A stretch of 7,357 bases of DNA from DAOUCP01 sp034432155 (GTDB lineage: Bacteria; Chloroflexota; Anaerolineae; Epilineales; Epilineaceae): positions 1 to 7,357 of the forward strand of contig DAOUCP010000042.1 of NCBI GenBank assembly GCA_034432155.1. Direction: 5' to 3'. How positions within the stretch are numbered: the first letter of the stretch is position 1; the number at the start of each line of letters is the position of its first letter. The position numbers and the translations under genes were made by a program. The notes under the pieces were generated by a model. That model did no database searches and had not been told where the DNA came from. It worked only from the letters and a program-made list of their open reading frames with translations. Shown in pieces: positions 1-7,357 of the stretch.

Positions 1-1363
1 GCAGCTGCGCCCCCATGAAGTTCCACGTCGCACCCGGCTTCAACAACCCCGAGCACTCTACCTTCAACGGCCCTGAACACTGCGGCGGGCAGAACCCCGG
101 CTCGCCCCACGTCATCAGGATCGCCTTGTTGAATTCACTGCCGACGTTCTGCACCTCGATCCAAGTCCGGCAGACATCTTCCTGCCCCTGGAAGTTCAAG
201 ATCGGCAGGTGCACTTCCTTCCCCAACTGGCGGTTTGGATCGACCGTCGGTGCGCAGGGGATCTCAAGCGGTTTCTTGGGATCGGGGTAGAAGACGGTAA
301 GCTCGCCAAGCGCGCGATCCACCACGCCAGGGTTGGTGAAGTCGACCCACACGCCCCGCTCCACCAACAGACCGCCGATTCGCCCCAGGCCGCTCGGGAA
401 CGAGACCCGGACCTTGACCGTTGTGGTCTCGCCGACCCCGATGGCCAAATCACAGGTCGCCATGCCGCCGAGCGGCGAGGCGCCCGGAATCTGACCGGTG
501 CCTTCCGAGGAAACGATCGACTTGACGGCCACCGGCCCACCGCCCACCGACGTGATGTTCACGTAGAACTCAGGCTGGTTGGGCTTGTTGACCAACGGCG
601 CGGTCCCCGTATTGGTCAGGGTGAAGATCAGGTCCGCGACGCCCGCCAGGCACGGTAGATCCAACGGCTCGCCGAACTCCACCGGGATCTCCTCAAACCC
701 AGCGGCGTCAACCTTGCACTCCATCGAGATGTTGTCGAGGTTGGTCCACCAGTCGCAGCCCCAGCTCGTGTTGTAGTACCGCCAGCGCAACTGGATGGAC
801 GACTGACCACGCGCTGCCGTTGGCAGAACGGTGGTCCGCCACTGCGCGGTGTAGCCACCGATGCTTGGATAGTTCTCGACCTGCTGCCACGAGCCTTGGC
901 CGATCCGGTACTGCAGCGCCAGGTACTCGCTCGAGTACACCCAGTACTGGAAGGCGACCTTGACCGCCACCTCGCGCATCCCGGTCGTCGGGAACGGCGG
1001 CGTGATCAGCGAGGTGTCGTACGAGTAGCCACAGTAGGCCGGGTACGACTCGGCGTACGGATGGTGGCCGCTGATCGGCGAACCAGGATTGGCCCCGTAG
1101 TTCGGCGCCTGGTCCTCGCGGTGCCAGTACACGTAGCTGTAAGTCGGGTCGTCTTCGGTGATCGTCCAGTCGCCGCTCGCCGCCGGCCAGATGCCCGGGA
1201 ACGACGGCGCGCTGGACGGTTGCTCGAAGGTCTCTTGCGCCCCGAAGCATCCGAACTGCGCCTGCGCCGACGCCGGATCTGGACGTACCGCTACGACCAG
1301 GGCGGACAGCGCCACCAGCCCGACGACCACGGCAGTTGTGAATTTCAGACTTCGAATGTGCAT
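1..1363 (-). CDS. Secreted modular protein, beta-sandwich plus CARDB/Ig-like regions (3' end outside window)
   Basis: The reading frame is open from ATG at 1363 to the left edge, giving 454 codons without a stop, so the C-terminus is missing. The start is supported by AGGGGG seven bases upstream and by an immediate signal peptide: basic HIRSLK, a hydrophobic stretch at about residues 9-26, then an ASAQAQ cleavage region near 31-36. Residues about 38-217 look like a beta-sandwich of the lectin/MAM type, ending in an aromatic-rich WWTNLDNISMEC segment typical of the last strand of such folds. Residues about 222-360 resemble a CARDB/Ig-like domain (phrases such as LTNTGTAPLVN and VGETTTVKVRVSF). 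Residues about 384-454 form a Cys-rich module with WIEVQNVG and GFCPPQC motifs. Many cysteines and no further membrane segment in view fit an extracellular or wall-bound protein. It lies 96 bases downstream of a secreted dockerin-like gene on the same strand. Ligand and function are unknown; domain names are by sequence feel only. Confidence 0.8.
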   Translation of the reverse strand, partial: MHIRSLKFTTAVVVGLVALSALVVAVRPDPASAQAQFGCFGAQETFEQPSSAPSFPGIWPAASGDWTITEDDPTYSYVYWHREDQAPNYGANPGSPISGHHPYAESYPAYCGYSYDTSLITPPFPTTGMREVAVKVAFQYWVYSSEYLALQYRIGQGSWQQVENYPSIGGYTAQWRTTVLPTAARGQSSIQLRWRYYNTSWGCDWWTNLDNISMECKVDAAGFEEIPVEFGEPLDLPCLAGVADLIFTLTNTGTAPLVNKPNQPEFYVNITSVGGGPVAVKSIVSSEGTGQIPGASPLGGMATCDLAIGVGETTTVKVRVSFPSGLGRIGGLLVERGVWVDFTNPGVVDRALGELTVFYPDPKKPLEIPCAPTVDPNRQLGKEVHLPILNFQGQEDVCRTWIEVQNVGSEFNKAILMTWGEPGFCPPQCSGPLKVECSGLLKPGATWNFMGAQL

Positions 1364-1370
1364 TCCTTTT

Positions 1371-1376
1371 CCCCCT
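1371..1376 (-). promoter_or_regulatory. Ribosome-binding site of the modular secreted protein
   Basis: On the minus strand AGGGGG lies seven bases before the ATG at 1363. A second purine run, AAAAGGA, fills the gap but directly abuts the start and is too close to be the main site. This supports the ATG at 1363, which is also the start that gives a complete signal peptide. Confidence 0.6.
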
Positions 1377-1379
1377 GTG

Positions 1380-1409
1380 ATGTTAGGAGCGTGCCCTGGA
1401 CATGGTCAC
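1380..1409 (-). promoter_or_regulatory. Possible sigma70-like promoter for the modular secreted protein
   Basis: In the 96-base gap between the two secreted-protein genes the minus strand reads GTGACC (1409-1404), 18 bases, then TAACAT (1385-1380). Each hexamer matches four of six consensus positions. The -10 would lie about 17 bases before the start codon, giving a very short leader. The match is weak, and co-transcription with the upstream dockerin-like gene is an equally good explanation. Confidence 0.25.
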
Positions 1410-1459
1410 CGTTCCGGCTGGTTCGGCCGGCCACGCGGCGACCGCCCAATAGCACGACG

Positions 1460-1798
1460 TTACCAAGGCACCACATACGCTCGCGGCCGATAGCAATCAC
1501 GCAGAAACTCGAGCATGATGTTCAGGTCCGCGAACTCGACGATTCCGTTCCCATCGATGTCCATGCCGCCCGGACAAGCCAGCGACGACGCCCCGTTGTA
1601 ACACTGCTCGCCGGACTTGAAGAGCAGGTCCTTCCAACGGTTCATGTCGTACTCGTTGACCTTGCCGTCGCGGTTCAGGTCGTACTCGGCCTTGTAACAG
1701 CGCGGTGTCGGCACCGTCTGCTGTGCCTGCGCCGCTGTCACCACCATCGCACCCACGATGGCCAGCAGGATCGCTAGCCGCATCCCAATTCTCAGCAT
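1460..1798 (-). CDS. Small secreted dockerin-like (double EF-hand loop) protein
   Basis: The product is 112 residues, from ATG at 1798 to a TAA at 1462-1460. A TTG six bases further upstream directly abuts the GGAAGGGGG ribosome-binding site (1813-1805) and is too close; the ATG has a six-base spacing. Residues 1-27 are a signal peptide (basic MLRIGMR, hydrophobic LAILLAIVGAMVV, then AAQAQ). The mature part has two calcium-loop repeats: D40-x-N42-x-D44-G-K-V-N-x-x-D51 and D80-x-D82-G-N84-G-I-V-E-x-x-D91, each followed by an amphipathic helix (MNRWKDLLF, LNIMLEFL). That is the dockerin type I plan, in which a Ca-binding loop and helix occur twice. Dockerins normally sit at the end of larger enzymes and bind cohesins; here the module is essentially the whole secreted protein. 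Four cysteines (34, 66, 75, 102) could form disulfides. The partner is not visible; the neighbouring modular secreted protein is a candidate by proximity only. Confidence 0.82.
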   Translation of the reverse strand: MLRIGMRLAILLAIVGAMVVTAAQAQQTVPTPRCYKAEYDLNRDGKVNEYDMNRWKDLLFKSGEQCYNGASSLACPGGMDIDGNGIVEFADLNIMLEFLRDCYRPRAYVVPW

Positions 1799-1804
1799 AA
1801 CCAA

Positions 1805-1813
1805 CCCCCTTCC
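1805..1813 (-). promoter_or_regulatory. Ribosome-binding site deciding the dockerin-like start
   Basis: GGAAGGGGG on the minus strand sits six bases before the ATG at 1798. A TTG at 1804-1802 is immediately adjacent to the G-run and so cannot be used with it. The site therefore favours the 112-residue product over a 114-residue one. Confidence 0.6.
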
Positions 1814-1854
1814 AAGAACGGCTCAAAACGACAGCGGCGACCTTCAGGCAACCA

Positions 1855-1869
1855 CAGCACAGCGTGCTG
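1855..1869. repeat. Inverted repeat CAGCAC-AGC-GTGCTG
   Basis: Two perfect six-base arms are separated by three bases, between the leftward dockerin-like gene (57 bases from its ATG) and the region that should hold its promoter. It could be a repressor site or a hairpin in the leader RNA. No T-run follows on either strand, so it is not an obvious terminator. Confidence 0.4.
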
Positions 1870-1948
1870 GGTCGCCCGCCCCAGTGGTCCCGCCATGTTC
1901 ACAACCCATATAACGCACCGGCCCCCGGCGCAGATACGGCTGCCGGTG

Positions 1949-1970
1949 GCACGAATTCGGATGTTCGTGC
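1949..1970. repeat. Inverted repeat GCACGAA / TTCGTGC
   Basis: Perfect seven-base arms (1949-1955 and 1964-1970) surround an eight-base centre. It lies in the middle of the divergent intergenic region, 151 bases from the dockerin-like ATG and about 73 bases upstream of the rsmI -35 element. Arm length and centre-to-centre spacing fit a dimeric regulator site; a hairpin is also possible. Confidence 0.4.
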
Positions 1971-2042
1971 TTCGCGACGGCACCGCAACCCCTTGCCGGG
2001 CCCTTATGCCCCCTTGAAGCCGCACCACCCTGCGCGGCCTCC

Positions 2043-2071
2043 TTGGCGCCCTGGTCGGCCGGGCATAGAAT
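2043..2071 (+). promoter_or_regulatory. Sigma70-like promoter of rsmI
   Basis: TTGGCG (2043-2048) and TAGAAT (2066-2071) are separated by exactly 17 bases, matching four and five of six consensus positions. The predicted transcript start near 2078 gives a leader of about 66 bases before the proposed rsmI start. This is one of the two best promoters in the window and lies in the intergenic region where one is expected. Confidence 0.55.
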
Positions 2072-2130
2072 GCGTTCGCCGCGCCGCCAGCCACGGCCGC
2101 TGGTGAGCCGGCCGGCAACGACATTGCGCA

Positions 2131-2137
2131 GGAGGGG
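2131..2137 (+). promoter_or_regulatory. rsmI: Ribosome-binding site of rsmI, placing the start at an ATC
   Basis: GGAGGGG lies six bases before the ATC at 2144-2146. The only standard start codon in frame nearby is GTG at 2159, which is 21 bases away and would remove the first five conserved residues. The site therefore points to the ATC. Confidence 0.6.
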
Positions 2138-2143
2138 ACAGCG

Positions 2144-3019
2144 ATCGGCACACTCTACGTGGTGGGCACCCCGATCGGCAATCTGGAGGACCTCTCGCCG
2201 CGCGCGCGGCGGGTTCTCGCCGCCGTCGACCTCATTGCCGCCGAGGACACGCGCCGCACGCGCAAGCTGCTATCGGCCTTGGCCATCCACAAACCGATGA
2301 CCAGCTTCCACGAGCATAGCCCGGCGCGTCGCCTTGTTGACCTCGTCCGCCGATTGGCCAGCATGGACATCGCGCTGGTCAGCGACGCCGGCACGCCCAG
2401 CATCTCGGATCCGGGGACACGCCTGGTGGCGGCCGCTCTGGCCGCCGGGCAGCGCGTGGTAGCGGTGCCTGGGCCTTCGGCAGTGGCTGCAGCGCTGTCC
2501 ACCTCCGGTATGCCGGCGGACCAGTACGTGTTCGTGGGCTACCTGCCGCGGGAGGCAGCCGAGCGGCGGCGCCTGCTGGCCGAACTAGCCGCCGAGAAGC
2601 GTACCATGGTGGCCTTCGAAACGCCCCACCGCCTCCGCGCCGCCATCGACGACCTGGCGGCGGCCCTGGGTGACACGCGTCGCCTCACCATCGCGCGCGA
2701 GCTCACGAAGCTCCACGAGGAAGTGTGGCATGGATCGCTCGCCGAGGCCCGCGAGCAGTTTCGGACGCGCGAACCGCGCGGCGAGTTCACCCTGGTGATC
2801 GCCGGCGCGCCGGCCGCGGTCATCGGCCGCTGGCCGCCCGAGGCGGTTCGTGCCGCCTTGGCCGAGGCTCGAGCTCAAGCCTTGCCACCGCGCCAAGCAG
2901 CGCGCGTCGTGGCTGCCGCGTGCGGCTGGCCGGTGCGCGAGGTCTACCGACTGCTGGATCATCCAGATCCGCAGGAAGCGTCCGCCGGGATCGGCGATGT
3001 GGGCTCGGCATCCCTCTGA
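2144..3019 (+). CDS. rsmI: 16S rRNA (cytidine(1402)-2'-O)-methyltransferase RsmI
   Basis: RsmI methylates the 2'-O of C1402 in the decoding centre of 16S rRNA using S-adenosylmethionine and helps tune start-codon choice and fidelity. The 291-residue product matches the usual length (about 280-290). Visible family motifs, counting ATC as residue 1: TLYVVGTPIGNLEDLS (3-18), AAEDTRRTRKLL (32-43), VSDAGTPSISDPG (79-91), VPGPSAVAAALSTSG (108-122), FVGYLPR (130-136), FETPHRL (158-164) and ARELTKLHEE (184-193), all in the tetrapyrrole-methylase fold. A C-terminal helix-turn-helix-like region follows (PPRQAARVVAAACGWPVREVYRLL, about 248-271). The start is odd: the position where homologues have Met is ATC, with a good ribosome-binding site six bases upstream and no ATG, GTG or TTG in frame between the stop at 2066 and GTG at 2159. 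A gene caller would probably choose GTG 2159, which loses the IGTLY portion of the first beta strand. A sequencing error turning ATG into ATC is the main alternative. The gene is followed by a GC-rich hairpin and then the isomerase gene. Confidence 0.93.
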   Translation: MGTLYVVGTPIGNLEDLSPRARRVLAAVDLIAAEDTRRTRKLLSALAIHKPMTSFHEHSPARRLVDLVRRLASMDIALVSDAGTPSISDPGTRLVAAALAAGQRVVAVPGPSAVAAALSTSGMPADQYVFVGYLPREAAERRRLLAELAAEKRTMVAFETPHRLRAAIDDLAAALGDTRRLTIARELTKLHEEVWHGSLAEAREQFRTREPRGEFTLVIAGAPAAVIGRWPPEAVRAALAEARAQALPPRQAARVVAAACGWPVREVYRLLDHPDPQEASAGIGDVGSASL

Positions 3020-3061
3020 ATCCGTCGAGCCATGGCGGGGCAGTGCTCGTAGCCGGCGTGT

Positions 3062-3079
3062 GCGCCCGAGGGTGGGCGC
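3062..3079 (+). promoter_or_regulatory. GC-rich inverted repeat between rsmI and the isomerase gene
   Basis: GCGCCC and GGGCGC are perfect six-base arms around a six-base loop, beginning 43 bases after the rsmI stop and ending two bases before a TACACT hexamer. With no T-run behind it, it is a weak candidate for an intrinsic terminator of rsmI; its position against the -10 element of the next gene also fits an operator. Confidence 0.35.
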
Positions 3080-3080
3080 T

Positions 3081-3086
3081 TACACT
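3081..3086 (+). promoter_or_regulatory. Possible -10 element of the isomerase gene
   Basis: TACACT matches four of six positions of the -10 consensus and lies 20 bases before the ATG at 3107, in the 87-base gap after rsmI. No good -35 hexamer is found 16-18 bases upstream. The following bases are shared with a second promoter at 4180-4189 (TACACTCGAC). A transcript from here would begin almost at the ribosome-binding site. Confidence 0.3.
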
Positions 3087-3106
3087 CGACCAGAAGGAAG
3101 GCAACC

Positions 3107-4201
3107 ATGAGCCAGACGCCGCATGACCCGGAGCAGATGCTTGCCGCCGTCGCCGGCCTTGCCAACCAGATCGAGGAAGCCTGGGGCGCCGGGAGCGGCT
3201 TTGCCTGGCCGGCCGGTGATCGCCCGGCCGTGGAGGCAGTGATCCTGGCCGGCATGGGTGGCTCGGCCATTGCGGGCGATCTGGCGGCCGGGGCCATGGC
3301 CACGTCCCTGACCGTGCCCATGGTCGTGGTGCGCGACTACGACCTCCCAGCCTGGACCAACGAACGGACGCTTGTCATCGCCTCCAGCTTCTCCGGCAAC
3401 ACCGAGGAGACGCTAGCGGCTTTCGAGGCCGCCAGCCGGGCGTGCGCCCGTGTGGTCGTCATTACCTCGGGTGGTCGGCTGGCTGAGCGCGCCCAGGCCG
3501 CGGGTATCCCACTCGTGCCGTTGCCGCCGCGTGGCACCCCCCGCGCTGCGGTCGGCACGTCGCTGGCGGCGGTCTTGAAGGTCCTGCACGGTACCGGACT
3601 GGTGCCTGACCCCGCCCCCTCCCTGGCCCGCGCGACCAGCCTGATGCGCGAACTGGTGAGCCGGTGCGGACCGGAGGTCCCGGACGGTGGCGTCGCAGGT
3701 GAGTTGGCGAGCCAGCTCGTCGGTAGGGTCGTGATCGTCTACGCCCCCGAATACCTGGCTGCCGCCGCCCGGCGCTGGAAGACGCAGCTTAACGAGAACG
3801 CCAAGTGCTTTGGCGCCTGGGACACACTGCCGGAGCTGAACCACAACACCATCGTCGGTTACCCACATCCGCCGTTCTTGGCAGGCCAGAGCCACGTCGT
3901 GATCCTGACGGGGCCCCTCACTTCCGTGCGGCTGCGGGGGCGAATCGCGGCCACCGTGGAGCTACTGAGCCAGGCACACCTCGAGTGCACTGTGCTCGCT
4001 GCCCCAGCCGGGGATGCGCTGTCGGAGGCCCTGTGGCACGTTCAGTTCGCCGACCTGGTGAGCGTCTACCTGGCGTATCGGTACGGCGTCGATCCGACGC
4101 CGGTTCCGGCCATCCAGAGTCTCAAGGCACAGCTCGCGGCCGATCGCCGGCCCACCTTGACGCCCGAAAGCGAGCAGCCTACACTCGACACGCCGACATG
4201 A
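3107..4201 (+). CDS. Bifunctional phosphoglucose/phosphomannose isomerase (SIS family)
   Basis: This cytoplasmic enzyme family interconverts glucose 6-phosphate or mannose 6-phosphate with fructose 6-phosphate, linking glycolysis to GDP-mannose and glycan supply. The 364-residue product starts at ATG 3107, five bases after AAGGAAGG. Two SIS sugar-phosphate domains are visible. The first has GMGGSAIAG (49-57) and the phosphate-binding SSFSGNTEET (93-102). PRAAVGTSL (145-153) is the usual PR-x-A-x-G motif. In the second, E230 of LNENAK and H246 of ELNHN are 16 residues apart, the same spacing as the catalytic Glu and His described for the crenarchaeal enzyme. The C-terminal YLAYRYGVDPTPVPAIQSLK (about 326-345) is typical of the family. 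The residue after NHN is Thr, where I recall Glu being common; its effect is unknown. The last 20 or so residues are Pro/Thr-rich and probably disordered, and their coding DNA carries a promoter for the next gene. A phosphosugar-isomerase of narrower specificity cannot be excluded. Confidence 0.88.
   Translation: MSQTPHDPEQMLAAVAGLANQIEEAWGAGSGFAWPAGDRPAVEAVILAGMGGSAIAGDLAAGAMATSLTVPMVVVRDYDLPAWTNERTLVIASSFSGNTEETLAAFEAASRACARVVVITSGGRLAERAQAAGIPLVPLPPRGTPRAAVGTSLAAVLKVLHGTGLVPDPAPSLARATSLMRELVSRCGPEVPDGGVAGELASQLVGRVVIVYAPEYLAAAARRWKTQLNENAKCFGAWDTLPELNHNTIVGYPHPPFLAGQSHVVILTGPLTSVRLRGRIAATVELLSQAHLECTVLAAPAGDALSEALWHVQFADLVSVYLAYRYGVDPTPVPAIQSLKAQLAADRRPTLTPESEQPTLDTPT
4157..4185 (+). promoter_or_regulatory. 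Sigma70-like promoter inside the 3' end of the isomerase gene
   Basis: TTGACG (4157-4162) and TACACT (4180-4185) are 17 bases apart and match five and four of six consensus positions. The predicted start near 4192 lies just before the isomerase stop (4199-4201). It would transcribe the SWIM gene with a leader of about 177 bases, or produce a nearly leaderless message for the ATG at 4198. Confidence 0.5.
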
Positions 4202-4350
4202 GAAACGCTCTCGGCAACGTGTCCGTTCCGGCGTCGGGGATCGCCACCACGATCGTTCGGCGCGCCAGCCATCGTTCCCCAGCCGCTTGCCAAGCCCTGC
4301 CGCGGGTGTCCGTCCTGCGCCGCGGTAGCCTGCGGGCGGCTCCCTTTTCC

Positions 4351-4356
4351 AAGGAG
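4351..4356 (+). promoter_or_regulatory. Ribosome-binding site of the SWIM gene
   Basis: AAGGAG is a near-perfect anti-16S match, but stands 12 bases before ATG 4369, longer than the common 5-9. It still argues for translation starting here instead of at the upstream in-frame ATG 4198, which has no such site. A second ATG at 4381 would be 24 bases away. Confidence 0.5.
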
Positions 4357-4368
4357 ACACCCCGCCTT

Positions 4369-4620
4369 ATGAACTCCACCATGATCGGCAAGGTCGAAAA
4401 GGCCAAGCGCTACGCCGCGGAGCCGGAGCGCATCCGGTTCCAGCAATTCCGGGTCGTCTTGTCGGGCAACCACCGGACGCACGACGTCCAGTTCGACAGC
4501 GGCACGTGGCGCTGTGACTGCGACACCTTCGCCCAGATGGGTTACTGCAGCCACACCATGGCGCTGGAGCGGGTGCTCGGGCCGATGATCGAGCCGATCG
4601 CCGCGGTCCATAGCGCGTAG
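4369..4620 (+). CDS. Small stand-alone SWIM zinc-finger protein
   Basis: The product has 83 residues and ends in TAG. It carries one SWIM zinc-binding motif, C49-x-C51-x8-C60-x-H62 (CDCDTFAQMGYCSH), followed by a helix TMALERVLGPM. The N-terminal part (MIGKVEKAKRYAAEPERIRF) is an amphipathic, charged helix leading into beta strands that frame the zinc site. SWIM domains bind DNA or protein; in bacteria they usually occur in SNF2 helicases or larger proteins, whereas this is the domain alone. I recall similar short proteins in Chloroflexota, with the same N-terminus, but cannot check it here. The start at 4369 is chosen because the conserved-looking region begins there and AAGGAG (4351-4356) lies 12 bases upstream, a somewhat long spacing. 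The same frame is open further back to ATG 4198, which overlaps the isomerase stop as ATGA and would add 57 Arg/Ser/Ala-rich residues; I judge that extension noncoding. The role is unknown, possibly nucleic-acid binding. Confidence 0.85.
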   Translation: MNSTMIGKVEKAKRYAAEPERIRFQQFRVVLSGNHRTHDVQFDSGTWRCDCDTFAQMGYCSHTMALERVLGPMIEPIAAVHSA

Positions 4621-4644
4621 TCTCGTACCCACAACTTGGCATCG

Positions 4645-4668
4645 ACCGGCCTGTCCTCGAGGGCCGGT
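4645..4668 (+). terminator. Possible terminator hairpin after the SWIM gene
   Basis: ACCGGCC (4645-4651) and GGCCGGT (4662-4668) are perfect seven-base arms around a ten-base loop, 25 bases after the SWIM stop. A second small palindrome, CCTCGAGG (4655-4662), overlaps the loop and the right arm. The strong GC stem at a gene end fits a terminator, but no T-run follows, so it may instead only protect the 3' end of the message. Confidence 0.4.
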
Positions 4669-4685
4669 GCGCGCGGGGCCGGCGT

Positions 4686-4714
4686 TTGCCTTTGGGCCTG
4701 CAGGCCCCCACAAT
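4686..4714 (+). promoter_or_regulatory. Promoter of the fusion gene with a palindromic spacer
   Basis: TTGCCT (4686-4691) and CACAAT (4709-4714) are 17 bases apart; each matches four of six consensus positions. The predicted start near 4721 gives a leader of about 43 bases before ATG 4764. The spacer is almost entirely the perfect palindrome GGGCCTGCAGGCCC (4694-4707), so a dimeric protein bound there would cover the promoter. Confidence 0.45.
4694..4707. repeat. Perfect 14-bp palindrome GGGCCTGCAGGCCC
   Basis: The 14 bases read the same on both strands with no central spacer and do not extend further. The site lies within the 143-base gap between the SWIM gene and the fusion gene, exactly between the -35 and -10 hexamers of the proposed promoter. 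A loop-less palindrome fits a protein-binding site better than an RNA hairpin. Confidence 0.55.
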
Positions 4715-4763
4715 CCGCTGCCATCCGGCGCGTCGCTCCGGTCGGACCGCCGCAAGGAACTCC

Positions 4764-7274
<2,511 letters not shown>

Positions 7275-7292
7275 CATAGGCCGCGGCGCGCC

Positions 7293-7357
7293 CGGCGAGC
7301 GGAGCGGGCGGCGAGCGGCGCGGGCTGCGAGCGGAGCGGCCGGAGAGGGGTGCGGGC
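7293..7357 (+). repeat. Degenerate 16-bp G-rich tandem repeats at the right edge
   Basis: Four units begin at 7293, 7309, 7325 and 7341. The first is CGGCGAGCGGAGCGGG; the second differs at one base, the third at two and the fourth at several. One more base is present at the edge, so the array may continue outside the window. It lies 18 bases after the stop of the fusion gene and is purine-rich on the plus strand. Function is unknown; slippage-prone intergenic filler or a low-copy repeat family are the simple explanations. Confidence 0.7.

Larger units (their letters stand above)
1799..2143. other. Divergent intergenic region between the secreted-protein genes and rsmI
   Basis: This 345-base stretch has no convincing gene: open frames here are short, lack good ribosome-binding sites and show no recognisable protein. 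It holds the ribosome-binding sites of both flanking genes, two inverted repeats (1855-1869 and 1949-1970) and a rightward promoter (2043-2071). It is locally less GC-rich around 1895-1920, where the minus strand reads GTTATATGGG, a possible -10 for the leftward genes without a convincing -35. It most likely carries the control signals for both directions. Confidence 0.6.

Noticed and set aside
1414..1430. CCGGC/GCCGG hairpin between the two secreted-protein genes
   Set aside because: A five-base GC stem is common by chance at this base composition and no T-run follows on the minus strand.
896..1777. 293-residue open frame on the plus strand
   Set aside because: It is antisense to two genes with signal peptides and ribosome-binding sites, spans their gap, and is Arg/Val-rich with no domain.
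3805..4368. Long upstream extension in the SWIM frame
   Set aside because: Most of it overlaps the isomerase gene in another frame and contains no recognisable sequence; the SWIM-like protein begins at 4369 after a ribosome-binding site.
4066..4755. 229-residue open frame on the minus strand
   Set aside because: It crosses the end of the isomerase gene, the SWIM gene and two intergenic regulatory stretches; composition is typical of an antisense shadow.
7306..7356. Possible G-quadruplex in the G-rich repeat array
   Set aside because: The GGG runs are 13-22 bases apart, too far for a stable standard quadruplex.

Overview
The window is high-GC bacterial chromosome with dense, ordinary coding and no phage, transposon, CRISPR or RNA gene that I can see. 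Gene content suggests a free-living Gram-positive-type or monoderm-like lineage, most plausibly Chloroflexota: a small stand-alone SWIM zinc-finger protein, a bacterial phosphoglucose/phosphomannose isomerase of the SIS type, a flippase-like membrane protein coupled to an FAD oxidoreductase, and secreted CARDB/dockerin-like proteins. This placement is inference from gene style and promoter look, not from a marker gene.

Left part (1-1798, minus strand): two exported proteins read leftwards. The upstream one is a 112-residue secreted protein with two dockerin/EF-hand-like calcium loops. The downstream one is a modular secreted protein with a signal peptide, a beta-sandwich, an Ig-like region and a Cys-rich module; it runs off the left edge. 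Both have a strong AGGGGG ribosome-binding site and they probably act together outside the cell.

Divergent intergenic region (1799-2143): 345 bases with two inverted repeats and a good sigma70-like promoter for the rightward genes.

Right part (2144-7274, plus strand): rsmI (16S rRNA C1402 2'-O-methyltransferase), which lacks any standard start codon at the expected place and appears to start at AUC; a bifunctional phosphoglucose/phosphomannose isomerase; an 83-residue SWIM zinc-finger protein; and an 836-residue fusion of a flippase-like (LPG synthase TM family) membrane domain with an FAD/NAD(P) Rossmann oxidoreductase, joined by a linker holding three 14-residue tandem repeats. Each gene has its own candidate promoter, so this looks like a series of mostly independent units on one strand. 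Sugar-phosphate isomerisation and the envelope-type fusion protein could both feed glycan or glycolipid synthesis, but the sequence does not prove that link.

Right edge (7275-7357): G-rich degenerate 16-bp tandem repeats running out of the window. The most unusual items are the membrane-flippase/FAD-oxidoreductase fusion with its repeat linker, the apparent AUC start of rsmI, and a perfect 14-bp palindrome sitting exactly in a promoter spacer ahead of the fusion gene.
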